64,000 nucleotides of DNA from the NCBI RefSeq assembly GCF_047511655.1, contig NC_133399.1:7195333-7259332 (forward strand), written 5' to 3'. The notes under the pieces were generated by a model. That model saw only the letters and a program-made list of their open reading frames with translations, made no database searches and was not told the DNA's origin. Of this stretch, positions 1 to 10,606 are shown one piece after another. Within the stretch, counting starts at the first letter, position 1, and each line of letters starts with the position of its first letter. A program made the translations under genes and the position numbers. The DNA is from Castor canadensis. Lineage: Eukaryota > Chordata > Mammalia > Rodentia > Castoridae.

Positions 1-289
1 TCTATATCAGAGACAAGTAATCTTACCTGATCTTTTTGAAGTTATGAAGCTTACCCATTTTGTACACCCTCCTCAATAAAATTTTCAAGTATTCTGTGAT
101 CATTCTTCTCTGTGTTTCCCTTTCTGGGATTATTTTCTCTTAGCCTATGACTACCTCCATTCTGACATTTACATTATTCAGGGACAAGCACAAATCCTTT
201 TCCACCTATGAGCGCCACCTCTTGCTTCTCTCATGTATCATGGTACTGGATATATTTTTCCATTAATCTAAAATATATTTCATATACTC
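1..289. other. no recognisable feature
   Basis: AT-rich sequence with no long reading frame and no repeat I can identify. It abuts L1-derived sequence on the right and may itself be decayed L1 3' UTR. Confidence 0.4.
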
Positions 290-1905
290 AACTTATAAAT
301 TGAGGTGTATTCTGTCACCTTCCTCCTAGGTACTTCCCTTTACATCATATTATAGCTCAAGTTATTTGTACATATATTGGTTGTATTATCTTATTTTTTG
401 GTGCTTAATTTTTGGAGCTCTAAAGAGCTAGATATTCATCTTTTATCTGATGAATACCTGGGAAAGATTACTTCCATTTTGCAGTTTTTCTTCTAATTCT
501 GGTCAATTGCTTCCTTATTATGGCATAACTTTTAATTTATTGTGGTTGCATTTTGTACTTTAAATTTTTTATTGTGACGGTTGTACATTGTGACATTTAT
601 AGTTTCTTATGATATACCAAATATACTATACTTGAATTCACCTCTTCCACCATTCTCCTTTATTCTCCCTTCCCCCATTCCTAGAATAGTTTCAATATGT
701 CTCATTTTTCTATTTATAGACATATGTACACTGAATTTGCACCTATTCACCTTTCTACAAGCTTTTTCCACCCTCCAGCTGGTACCAACACCAATGGACA
801 GGACCTATTCTGTTTTGCAATTGTGTAAAAGATAAATAAAATTTATATTTTTTATATGTTTAAGATAGCTATAGAGGGAGCTTCTATGTACATTTCCATG
901 TACATATGTATAATAACCCAAATTGGTTCATCTCCTCTATTTTTCTTCTTTCTACCTTAGTCTCCTTGAGGTTATTTCAATAGGTTTGACAATTCTTTAT
1001 TCATTCTTGTTTAGACAGTCCATCATCCATATTTAATTATTGTTTTTATCCTCTGAGTAATTGGAGTTCTATTCAGAAAAGGGTTACTAATGCTTATATT
1101 TTCAAGAGTTCTTCTTATGCTTCCTGTAGTAGTTTCAAAATTACTGATCTTACATTATAACCTTTGATTCATTTTGAATTAGTTTTTGTACAGGATGATA
1201 TAAACATGTAATTTCAGTCTTCTAAATGTGGATATTCAGTGTTCTCAACAACCTTTGTTGAAGTGACTATTTTCTTCAACACAGGTTTCTGGCTGCCTTG
1301 TCATAATCAGATGGCAGTCACTACAAGGGCTTTTGTCTGGAACATCAATTCTATTCTGTTCATCATTGTATCTGTTCTTGTGCCAGCACCATACTGTTTT
1401 TTCAGTATAGCTTTGCATTATAATTTTAAGTAAGGTATTGTGACATCCCCAGCATGGCTCTTTTTACTCAGGATTGCTTTTGGTTAATTTGGGTATTTTA
1501 TGTTTCCATACAAGGTGTAAGATTGATTTTCTTTTTTCTGTGAAGAATGACACTGGGATTTTGATGGTCATTGCATTGAATATGTAGATTGGTTTTATTA
1601 ATATGCCATTACTACAGTGTAAGTTCTCCTGATACATGAACACAAGAGGTCCTTTAATCTCCTATTGTTTCCAATTTCCTCTTCAATATTTTATAGTATT
1701 TCTTGTAGAGGCCTTTCATCCCCTTCATTAGATTTATTCCTAGATACTTAAGTTTTAGGCAATTGTGGAAGTGATGATTTTCTTGATTTCTTCCTCAGCC
1801 TCTTCATTATTGGTATATAAAAACAGCTCCAGAATTTTATATTGATTTTTTTGTCTTGTTACTTTGCTGAAAATGCTTAGTAGATCTAGGAGTGTTCTAG
1901 TGATG
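290..1905 (-). mobile_element. old L1, ORF2 C-terminal half, minus strand (left part)
   Basis: The reverse strand shows decayed L1 ORF2. Positions 400-555 match the region that reads ctttgtctgatgtataa in the younger copies, and 1050-1905 match the stretch from the C-terminal domain up to just after the reverse-transcriptase core. Frames are broken throughout. The element is interrupted at 556-1040 by other L1 3' UTR material and at 1922-7811 by the young L1-A. It resumes at 7828 with the FADD-type reverse-transcriptase motif, exactly where its ORF2 left off. Age is inferred from high divergence from the young copies. Confidence 0.8.
556..1040 (-). mobile_element. L1 3' UTR fragment nested in old L1
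   Basis: Runs from a T-rich start (tttttattgtga) through a segment rich in ccacc, attctcc and tcccc. It resembles the L1 3' UTR pieces at 29120-29420, 25482-25620 and, in reverse orientation, 23650-24130. It interrupts the ORF2 homology of the surrounding element, so I read it as a separate 5'-truncated insertion. The right boundary is uncertain by about 150 bp. Confidence 0.55.
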
Positions 1906-1921
1906 TCTTTATGGACTTTTA
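1906..1921. repeat. target-site duplication of L1-A (3' side)
   Basis: TCTTTATGGACTTTTA occurs here and at 7812-7827, exactly flanking L1-A. In the L1 sense it begins TAAAAG, the usual context of L1 endonuclease cleavage (TTTT/A). The old L1 host sequence reads continuously once L1-A and one TSD copy are removed. Confidence 0.9.
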
Positions 1922-2034
1922 TTTTTTATTTTTTATTTTTTTCCTGTGCATGGGTGTTACCTTCTAGGTTAATTCTTTTTTTTTTCATTTTTCTTTTATT
2001 ATTCATATGTGCATACAAGGCATGGTTCATTTCT

Positions 2035-2092
2035 CCCCCCTGCCCCCACCCCCTCCCTTACCACCCACTCCACCCCCTCCCGCTCCCCCCCC
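2035..2092 (-). other. G-rich tract in L1-A 3' UTR
   Basis: The plus strand shows long runs of C, so the L1 sense strand has many runs of three or more G in under 60 bp. L1 3' UTRs of several mammals carry such polypurine, G-quadruplex-prone tracts. The same tract is in L1-B at 35015-35073 but absent from the copy at 61464. Confidence 0.8.
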
Positions 2093-2471
2093 TCAATACC
2101 CAGCAGAAACTATTTTGCCCTTATCTCTAATTTTGTTGTAGAGAGAGTATAAGCAATAATAGGAAGGAACAAGGGGTTTTGCTGGTTGAGATAAGGATAG
2201 CTATACAGGGCATTGACTCACATTGATTTCCTGTGAGTGTGTGTTACCTTCTAGGTTAATTTTTTTTGATCTAACCTTTTCTCTAGTACCTGTTCCCCTT
2301 TTCCTATTGGCCTCAGTTGCTTTTAAGGTATCTGCTTTAGTTTCTCTGCATTAAGGGCAACAAATGCTAGCTAGTTTTTTAGGTGTCTTACCTATCCTCA
2401 CCCCTCCCTTGTGTGCTCTCGCTTTTATCATGTGCTCATAGTCCAATCCCCTTGTTGTGTTTGCCCTTGAT

Positions 2472-5400
2472 CTAATGTCCACATATGAGGGAGAACATAC
2501 GATTTTTGGTCTTTTGGGCCAGGCTAACCTCACTCAGAATGATGTTCTCCAATTCCATCCATTTACCAGCGAATGATAACATTTCGTTCTTCTTCATGGC
2601 TGCATAAAATTCCATTGTGTATAGATACCACATTTTCTTAATCCATTTGTCAGTGCTGGGGCATCTTGGCTGTTTCCATAACTTGGCTATTGTGAATAGT
2701 GCCGCAATAAACATGATGGGCAGGTGCCTCTGGAGTAACAGTCTTTTGGGTATATCCCCAAGAGTGGTATTGCTGGATCAAATGGTAGATCGATGTCCAG
2801 CTTTTTAAGTAGCCTCCAAATTTTTTTCCAGAGTGGTTGTACTAGTCTACATTCCCACCAACAGTGTAAGAGGGTTCCTTTTTCCCCGCATCCTCGCCAA
2901 CACCTGTTGTTGGTGGTGTTGCTGATGATGGCTATTCTAACAGGGGTGAGGTGGAATCTTAGTGTGGTTTTAATTTGCATTTCCTTTATTGCTAGAGATG
3001 GTGAGCATTTTTTCATGTGTTTTCTGACCATTTGAATTTCTTCTTTTGAGAAAGTTCTGTTTAGTTCACATGCCCATTTCTTTATTGGTTCATTAGTTTT
3101 GGGAGAATTTAGTTTTTTAAGTTCCCTGTATATTCTGGTTATCAGTCCTTTGTCTGATGTATAATTGGCAAATATTTTCTCCCACTCTGTGGGTGTTCTC
3201 TTCAGTTTAGAGACCATTTCTTTTGATGAACAGAAGCTTTTTAGTTTTATGAGGTCCCATTTATCTATGCTATCTCTTAGTTGCTGTGCTGCTGGGGTTT
3301 CATTGAGAAAGTTCTTACCTATACCTACTAACTCCAGAGTATTTCCTACTCTTTCTTGTATCAACTTAAGAGTTTGGGGTCTGATATTAAGATCCTTGAT
3401 CCATTTTGAGTTAATCTTGGTATAGGGTGATATACATGGATCTAGTTTCAGTTTTTTGCAGACTGCTAACCAGTTTTCCCAGCAGTTTTTGTTGAAGAGG
3501 CTGCTATTTCTCCATCGTATATTTTTAGCTCCTTTGTCAAAGATAAGTTGCTCATAGTTGTGTGGCTTCATATCTGGATCCTCTATTCTGTTCCACTGGT
3601 CTTCATGTCTGTTTTTGTGCCAGTACCATGCTGTTTTTATTGTTATTGCTTTGTAATATAGTTTGAAGTCAGGTATTGTGATACCTCCTGCATTGTTCTT
3701 TTGACTGAGTATTGCCTTGGTTATTCGTGGCCTCTTGTGTTTCCATATAAATTTAACAGTAGATTTTTCAATCTCTTTAATGAATGTCATTGGAATTTTG
3801 ATGGGAATTGCATTAAACATGTAGATTATTTTGGGGAGTATTGACATTTTTACTATGTTGATTCTACCAATCCATGAGCATGGGAGATCTCTCCACTTTC
3901 TATAGTCTTCCTCAATCTCTTTCTTCAGAAGTGTATAGTTTTCCTTGTAGAGGTCTTTCACATCTTTTGTTAGGTTTACACCTAGGTATTTGATTTTTTT
4001 TGAGGCTATTGTAAATGGAATTGTTTTCATACATTCTTTTTCCGTTTGCTCATTGTTAGTGTATAGAAATGCTAATGATTTTTCTATGTTGATTTTATAT
4101 CCTGCTACCTTGCTATAGCTATTGATGATGTCTAGAAGCTTCTGAGTAGAGTTTTTTGGGTCTTTAAGGTATAGGATCATGTCGTCTGCAAATAGGGATA
4201 TTTTGACAGTTTCTGTACCTATTTGTATTCCTTTTATTCCTTCTTCTTGCCTAATTGCTCTGGCTAGGAATTCCAGTACTATGTTGAATAGGAGTGGAGA
4301 TAGTGGGCATCCTTGTCTGGTTCCTGATTTTAGAGGGAATGGTTTTAATTTTTCTCCATTAAGTATAATGCTGGCTGTAGGTTTGTCATATATAGCTTTT
4401 ATAATGTTGAGGAACTTTCCTTCTATTCCTAGTTTTCTTAGAGCTTTTATCATGAAATGATGTTGGATCTTATCAAAGGCTTTTTCTGCATCTATTGAGA
4501 TGATCAAGTGGTTTTTGTCTTTGCTTCTGTTAATGTGGCTTATTACGTTTATTGATTTTCGTATGTTGAACCACCCCTGCATCCCTGGGATGAAGCCTAC
4601 CTGGTCGTGGTGAATAATCTTTTTGATGTGTTGCTGAATTCGATTTGCCATTATTTTGTTGAGGATTTTTGCATCAATGTTCATTAAGGATATTGGCCTA
4701 TAGTTCTCCTTTTTGGAGGTGTCTTTGCCTGGTTTTGGGATAAGTGTAATACTGGCTTCATAAAATGCGTTTGGCAGTTTTCCTTCCCTTTCTATTTCAT
4801 GGAACAGTTTAAGGAGGGTTGGTATCAGTTCTTCTTTAAAGGTCTGATAGAATTCAGCAGAGAATCCATCAGGTCCTGGACTTTTCTTTTTGGGGAGACT
4901 CTTGATTGCTGCTTCAATTTCATTTTGTGTTATAGATCTATTCAGGTGATTAATTTCCTCTTGGTTCAGTTTTGGATGATCATATGTATCTAGAAATCTG
5001 TATATTTCTTTAAGATTTTCAAATTTATTTGAATATAGGTTCTCGAAGTAGTCTCTGATGATTTCCTGGACTTCCATGGTGTTTGTTGTTATCTCCCCTT
5101 TTGCATTCCTAATTCTACTAATTTGGGTTTTTTCTCTCCTCATTTTAGTCAGGTTTGCCAGGGGTCTATCGATCTTGTTTATTTTTTCAAAGAACCAACT
5201 TTTTGTTTCATTAATTCTTTGTATGGTTTTTTTGGTTTCTATTTCGTTGATTTCAGCTCTTATTTTTATTATTTCTCTCCTTCTATTTGTTTTGGGATTT
5301 GCTTGTTCTTGTTTTTCTAGGAGTTTGAGATGTATCATTAGGTCATTGATTTGGGATCTTTCAATCTTTTTAATATATGCACTCATGGCTATAAACTTTC

Positions 5401-6289
5401 CTCTCAAGACTGCCTTAGCTGTGTCCCATAGGTTCTGGTAGGTTGTGTTTTCATTTTCATTGACTTCTAGGAACTTTTTAATTTCCTCTTTTATTGCATC
5501 GATGATTCATTCTTCATTAAGTAATGAGTTATTTAGTTTCCAGCTGTTTGCATGTTTTTTGTCTTTACTTTTGTTGTTGAGTTCTACTTTTACTGCATTG
5601 TGGTCAGATAGTATGCATGGTATTATTTCTATTTTCTTATATTTGCTGAGGCTTGCTTTGTGCCCTAGGATATGATCTATTTTGGAGAAGGTTCCATGGG
5701 CTGCTGAGAAGAATGTATATTGTGTAGAGGTTGGATGAAATGTTCTGTAGACATCTACTAGGTCCACTTGATCTGTTGCATATTTTAGATCTTGGATTTC
5801 TTTATTGAGTTTTTGTTTGGATGACCTATCTATTGATGATAATGGAGTGTTAAAGTCTCCCACAACCACTGTGTTGGCGTTTATATATGCTTTTAGGTCT
5901 TTCAGGGTATGTTTGATGAAATTGGGTGCGTTGACATTGGGTGTGTACAGATTGATGATTATTATTTCCTTTTGGTCTATTTCCCCTTTTATTAGTATGG
6001 AATGTCCTTCTTTATCTCGTTTGATCAATGTAGGTTTGAAGTCTACTTTGTCAGAGGTAAGTATTGCTACTCCTGCTTGTTTTCGGGGGCCATTGGCTTG
6101 GTAAATCTTCTTCCAGCCTTTCATCCTAAGCATATGCTTATTTCTGTCGGTGAGATGAGTCTCCTATAAGCAACAAATTGTTGGATCTTCTTTTTTAATC
6201 CATTTTGTCAAACGGTGTCTTTTGATGGGTGAATTGAGTCCATTAACATTAAGCGTTAGTACTGATAGGTATGTGGTGATTCCTGCCAT
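2472..6289 (-). pseudogene. L1-A ORF2 (endonuclease/reverse transcriptase), disrupted
   Basis: Encodes about 1272 residues, close to the usual L1 ORF2p length. The start ATG at 6289 has A at -3 and G at +4 and opens MAGITTYLS. The N-terminal AP-like endonuclease shows LTLNVNG, GDFNTPLS and SDHNAV. The reverse-transcriptase core shows FADDMILYL near residue 700, and the C-terminal Cys region shows [18 protein letters not shown]. Lesions seen against L1-B: CAG to TAG in the CLQETH motif, TGG to TGA at 5507-5509, and a small frameshift near 2715 (ATGATGGGC against ATGGATGTGC). The 906-residue stretch 5407 to 2687 is uninterrupted. ORF2p would nick DNA and reverse-transcribe L1 RNA on chromatin, but not from this copy. 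Confidence 0.93.
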
Positions 6290-6339
6290 TTAGTTATCTT
6301 AGTTGTTTGAAGGTTTGATTGTGTGTACCTAACTTGATG

Positions 6340-7542
6340 TTACTCTCTACTGTCTTGCTTTTTCTTATCCTGTGGTTTGGTGCTGCCTGCCTTTTCATGG
6401 TTAAGTTGGGTGTCACTTTCTGTGTGCAGGATCCCTTGCAGAATCTTTTGTAATGGTGGCTTTGTGGTCACATATTGTTTTAGTTTCTGCTTATCATGGA
6501 AGACTTTTATTGCTCCATCTATTTTGAATGATAGCTTTGCCGGGTAGAGTATCCTGGGGTTGAAGTTATTTTCATTCAGTGCCCGGAAGATCTCACCCCA
6601 CGCTCTTCTTGCTTTTAATGTTTCAGTTGAGAAGTCTGCTGTGATTTTGATGGGTTTACCTTTGTATGTTACTTGTTTTTTCTCTCTTACAGCCTTCAAT
6701 ATTCTTTCCTTAGTTTCTGAACTTGTTGTTTTAATGATGATATGTCATGGAGTAGTTCTATTTTGATCTGGTCTGTTTGGTGTCCTGGAGGCCTCTTGCA
6801 TTTGTATGGGAATATCTTTCTCTAGATTTGGGAAATTTTCTGTTATTATTTTGTTGAATATATTACGCATTCCCTTCGCTTGCACCTCTTCTCCTTCTTT
6901 GATGCCCATGATTCTCAAGTTTGGTCTTTTGATGGAGTTGGTGAGTTCTTGAATTTTCTTTTCACAGGTGTTGAGTTTTTTAATTAATAGTTCTTTGGTT
7001 TTTCCTTTAATTACCATTTCATCTTCAAGTTCTGAGATTCTGTCTTCTGTTTGTTCTATTCTGCTGGATTGGCCTTCCGTTTTGTTTTGCAGTTCTGTTT
7101 TGTTCTTTTTTCTGAGGTTTTCCATATCCTGGCTGTTTTCTTCTTTATTGTTGTCTATTTTTGTCCTGAGTTCATTTATCCATTTATTCATTGTGTTCTC
7201 TCTTTCACTTTGGTGTTTATACAGTGCTTCTATGGTTTCCTTTATTTCTTCTTTTGCTTTTTCAAATTCTCTATTTTTATTGTCTTGGAATTTCTTGAGT
7301 GTCTCCTGTACATTTTGGTTGACCCTATCCAGTATCATCTCTATAAAATTCTCATTGAGTACTTGTAGTATGTCTTCTTTTAAATTATTCTTGTGGGCTT
7401 CATTGGGTCCTTTGGCATAGTTTATCTTCATTTTGTTGGAGTCTGGATCTGAGTTTCTGTTCTCTTCATTCCCCTCTGGTTCCTGTACTAATGTTTTGCT
7501 GTGGGGAAACTGGTTTCCTTGTTTTTTCTGTCTTCGTGTCAT
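6340..7542 (-). pseudogene. L1-A ORF1 (RNA-binding chaperone) with one in-frame TGA
   Basis: 401 codons in a single frame from ATG at 7542 (A at -3) to TAA at 6340, broken only by TGA at 6745-6747 (codon 266). The N-terminal half is a heptad-rich coiled coil (about residues 60-200). The RRM begins near KRPNLRIMGI, and the C-terminal domain contains ETLKARRAWG and YPAKLSF. ORF1p normally forms trimers that coat L1 RNA. The TGA replaces the Arg that normally precedes HII, most simply CGA to TGA. L1-B has the same stop. An in-frame ATG at 7581, upstream across the 7570/7571 junction, could add 13 residues. Confidence 0.93.
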
Positions 7543-7811
7543 TGTCCTTGGTGTTGTTACTGTCCCTGTACTGGTCCGCATCTTCCCAAACCGTATGGGC
7601 GCCGGCCACTGGCGGCCCCGGGGGCCGTCCTCGGTTCTCCATTTAACGTGAAGTGGAGATTCTCTGTGCCGGCTGGAGATGTGGAGGAGTCAAAGTTATG
7701 CCTTTTCTTGGTGATTACGCCTGCAAAGTGTGTCTCCAGCGTCTCTCCAAGATTTCACTATAGGAGGCTCGCTTTCTGCTTCCTACCTCTAGCCGCCATC
7801 TTGGAATTCTC
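7543..7811 (-). promoter_or_regulatory. L1-A 5' UTR, short (spliced) form
   Basis: The 241 bp at 7571-7811 match L1-B 41751-41990 almost base for base. The bases at 7543-7570 then match L1-B 40523-40550 directly, so the 1200 bp between are missing. In the L1 sense the junction reads GGACCAG|TACAGGG. In L1-B the donor side reads CCAG|GTGAGC and the acceptor side ACACACAG|TACAGGG, both canonical GT-AG sites. Confidence 0.88.
7792..7803 (-). promoter_or_regulatory. YY1-type motif at L1-A 5' end
   Basis: gccgccatcttg on the plus strand, i.e. CAAGATGGCGGC in the L1 sense, within 20 bp of the 5' end. In human L1 a YY1 site at this place sets the transcription start. Its retention shows L1-A is 5'-complete, so its short 5' UTR is not ordinary 5' truncation. 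Confidence 0.8.
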
Positions 7812-7827
7812 TCTTTATGGACTTTTA
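7812..7827. repeat. target-site duplication of L1-A (5' side)
   Basis: Second copy of TCTTTATGGACTTTTA, directly after the L1-A 5' end. The old L1 host resumes immediately after it. Confidence 0.9.
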
Positions 7828-8281
7828 AATACAGGATCATATCATCTGCAAAACGGCATAATTTCAGTTCTTGCTGTCCTGTTTGCATCCCTTTTATTTC
7901 TTTCTCTTCTCTTCCAATTTTGAATAAGGTTTCTGGCAATATATTGAATAAGAGTAGTGAGAGCAGATACCTTTGTCTCATTCATGAATTTAGAGAAAAT
8001 GGTTTGTTTTCTCCCATTTTGGGTAATTTTTGACCCAACTTTATTGTACATATTCTTAACTACATTTTGTTTATTACAGTTTCTTAAGGCTTTTTATCAT
8101 AGAGGGAAGATGGAGTCTCTCAATGGCATTTTCTTCATCTATTGAGATGATAGTTTGGTTTTTGTCCTTTATTCTGTTTCTGTGGCGTTTCATATTTACT
8201 GACTTTGTATAGTCAGTTTCATTGTATTCCTTCAGCTTCAAAATTGTGGAATAATTTCAGAGGCATTGGTGTTAGTACATT
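7828..8281 (-). mobile_element. old L1, ORF2 reverse-transcriptase part (right part of the split host)
   Basis: Continues the ORF2 homology that stops at 1905. The reverse strand reads FADDMILYL followed upstream by reverse-transcriptase-like sequence with stops and frameshifts. It ends near 8281, where another L1 3' UTR begins. This piece and 290-1905 were one element before L1-A inserted. Confidence 0.8.
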
Positions 8282-9296
8282 TTTCTTTCTGATTTAATTT
8301 ATTTCTTATTAGTATATGAGTTGTACAGTGATTCTGTGTGATATTTTCACATAGGCAAACAATGTACCATGGCTTTGTTCATTTCCTCCATTTTTCTCAC
8401 TCTTTCCTATCCACCTTCTTAAAATGACTTCATTAGGCTTAAATGTTCCATATTCATACATGTATTGAAAACACATCTACCATTTTCACCCACTTTTATC
8501 CTCTTCATTTATTGTCCACCTCCCACTTGTGCCTTCCCCTTAACATGACCTGTTTTAAAATATTGTCCTTAAATGTTTAAGTGTCTGTTCATTTTTCAGT
8601 GGGGTTTTGCCTGGGTATTTTACCTGAAAATATATTGTACTTTAGTCAGTCTTACCTCCAGGTACTTCACCTTACCATTTTACCTTATCCTGTATAGTCT
8701 AAGAATTTTCATTGAGTTTCATTATGTCTTATTCCCATAAAGTTGTGATGCATTTCAATATTATTCACTCCCTTCTTCGTTCTCTTCTTCTTTCCCTCTT
8801 CTCTTAGTCTCTTCTAAAAGTTTCAGTTATGGAAACACATTTTATTTATATATATAATTGTATATTATACAGCACATTCTATATATATATAAATGCATAT
8901 ATATATATATAAATGCATTTATATATATATATATATATATATATTCATTTTAGTTTATTGAGGAGTCTTCATAGTGTTTTCCATAGTGCTTATACTAGCT
9001 TACATTCCTACCAGCAATCTATGATGGTTCCTTTTTCAGTGCATCCTCTCCAACATTTGTTGCTGTTAGTGTTGTTTGAAAGTGCATATTCTAACAGGAG
9101 TGTAGTGGAATCTTGATGTGGCTTTTATGTGCATTTCTTTATGGCCAGGGACAGTGAGCATTTCTGTATGTGATTTTTGGCACCTTGGAATTCTCATTTG
9201 AAAAAATTCTGTCAGGTTATTTGCTCATTTTTTCATTTGTATGCTGATTGTTTGTGAATTTATTTTTTGAGCTCCCTGTAAATTCTTTGATCATAA
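8282..9296 (-). mobile_element. old 5'-truncated L1, minus strand
   Basis: 3' UTR-like sequence (8282-8830) is followed by an AT repeat and then ORF2 C-terminal coding homology at 8945-9296. The latter runs parallel to L1-A 2815-3165 (for example attcctaccagcaat and ctaacagga). There are no open frames, and homology ends near 9296, consistent with 5' truncation. Confidence 0.75.
8879..8945. repeat. AT microsatellite with atgcat interruptions
   Basis: Alternating TA runs separated by aaatgcat, ending in a pure TA stretch (about 8920-8944). It lies inside old L1 3' sequence. Confidence 0.85.
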
Positions 9297-10109
9297 TGTT
9301 TAAATAATCTGTGAGCATAAAGGAGCTATCTAATGGATGATATTAATATTGTTCATCTACTCCCACAATAATGGCTATGATAAATTTAGAAAAATAAATA
9401 TTTAATTTAGAGCAATGGAAGGAATCATAGTTGTAGGGAGCACTTGAAGTTTTCCAGTGGAACCAGAGGGAGGATTCAATAATAAAATTTACAAAACAGG
9501 TGAGCAAATCCTCAGTGAGTAAATCCCCTTACACTAAACAGTATTCTTACATACCAAAATGCTTATATTTACAGTATGAAAAAGAAATATATTCTACAGT
9601 TACTCAATGTTTAATGTCAGCATTGAACTCATCTTATGTAAAGTTCACATTCTAAGACCAAATAAATCCATCTCATATTTCAATACATCTTACACTTAGA
9701 CTTCATGTGGTGTTACATATTTGATAACCATCTTTTACTAGCAACTGTGGTACATACTGTGGGCACCAAGCTGAATAAGAAAATATAATCCTTCCAATAA
9801 GACCAATGAAACACACTGATCTTTTAAAACCTACTTTATCAGGAGAAGCAGTTGACATACTAAAGCTTGCAGTAATGATGGACTCATAGTGCTCAATTGT
9901 GCAGTTAGAATGTTCTTTGGTATGAAAATGGATTAACAGTTTAAGCAGATAAGTTGGTTTATTTCCCCATAGGAGTAGTGTCAGGCATGAGTATGACCTT
10001 GAGAAACAATAAGGAAACATAAAAGTGTTACCTAAGGCACTTGGGAATAAAATCTGAAGACAAATGTTTAGTCCATTGAGAATTTCTGATATTCCAAACT
10101 GTGATTGTT

Positions 10110-10410
10110 TGTTGGCAGTTCTGGTGGGTTGAACTTATCATCTTACACTTTCTGTGCAGGTACTCTACCAATTCAAACATTCCATAGGCCCTTTTTGCAT
10201 TGGTTACTTATGAAATAGGATCTCAGTTTTTTCCTGGACCACCATCCTCCTATTTGTTTTTCCTTTCTAGCTGGGATAACTGGTGAACTCCATTCCATCC
10301 AGCGATTTTTTGAGATTTGGACTTGAGAACATGTTGCCTGGACTGTCCTTGAACCACAATACTAATCTCCACCTCCCTTGTAGATAGAATTATAGACTTA
10401 AGCCAAGCTA
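10110..10410 (-). mobile_element. degenerate SINE, ID-like plus B1/Alu-like units
   Basis: The reverse strand shows a tRNA/ID-like part (gcaggtactctaccaattca on the plus strand, 10157-10176) followed by Alu/B1-like sequence with ctagctgggataac and, at about 10335-10400, a diverged cttgaacc...tatagacttaagcc block. The order fits a B1-ID dimer read in reverse. It is heavily decayed; unit boundaries are approximate. Confidence 0.55.
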
Positions 10411-10606
10411 TTCAATATTTTAAATAATTGAGAAAGTACTGGTTTCATAAACTGACCTTATTTTGATATCAGAAGAAGCAGAATTTTTATAAACTCAGTT
10501 ACTTTCATTTTATACAGAAGTTGAAATCAAAGAAACAGTAATTAAACAAAAGGAACATCAGATCAAAATATAGTAATTTCTTGTTCCAAGGGCTTCAGTC
10601 TTATGC

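Larger units (their letters stand above)
1922..7811 (-). mobile_element. young L1 retrotransposon L1-A (5'-complete, spliced-type 5' UTR)
   Basis: A minus-strand L1 with, in sense order, a 5' end carrying a YY1-type motif, a short 5' UTR (7811 to 7543), ORF1, a 50-bp spacer, ORF2, a 3' UTR with a G-rich tract, an AATAAA signal (1995-2000) and A-rich tails. It is very similar to L1-B (34957-41990) over the coding regions. Relative to L1-B it lacks 1200 bp of 5' UTR at a splice-like junction between 7570 and 7571. ORF1 has one in-frame TGA. ORF2 has private TAG and TGA stops plus a frameshift near 2715, so the copy cannot make intact proteins. A 16-bp TSD flanks it. The 3' end carries an extra piece of 3' UTR (about 1943-1978) before the final A-rich tail. 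Confidence 0.95.

Noticed and set aside
7051-7420. Plus-strand frames of 105-150 codons, Phe/Ser/Leu-rich
   Set aside because: They are antisense shadows of the L1 ORF1 coiled coil; the same frames recur at 39786-40376 in L1-B.
9703-10020. 105-codon reverse-strand frame downstream of the OR
   Set aside because: The homologous stretch in unit B (24200-24520) is not open, so the frame is not conserved; this is duplicated flank or 3' UTR.
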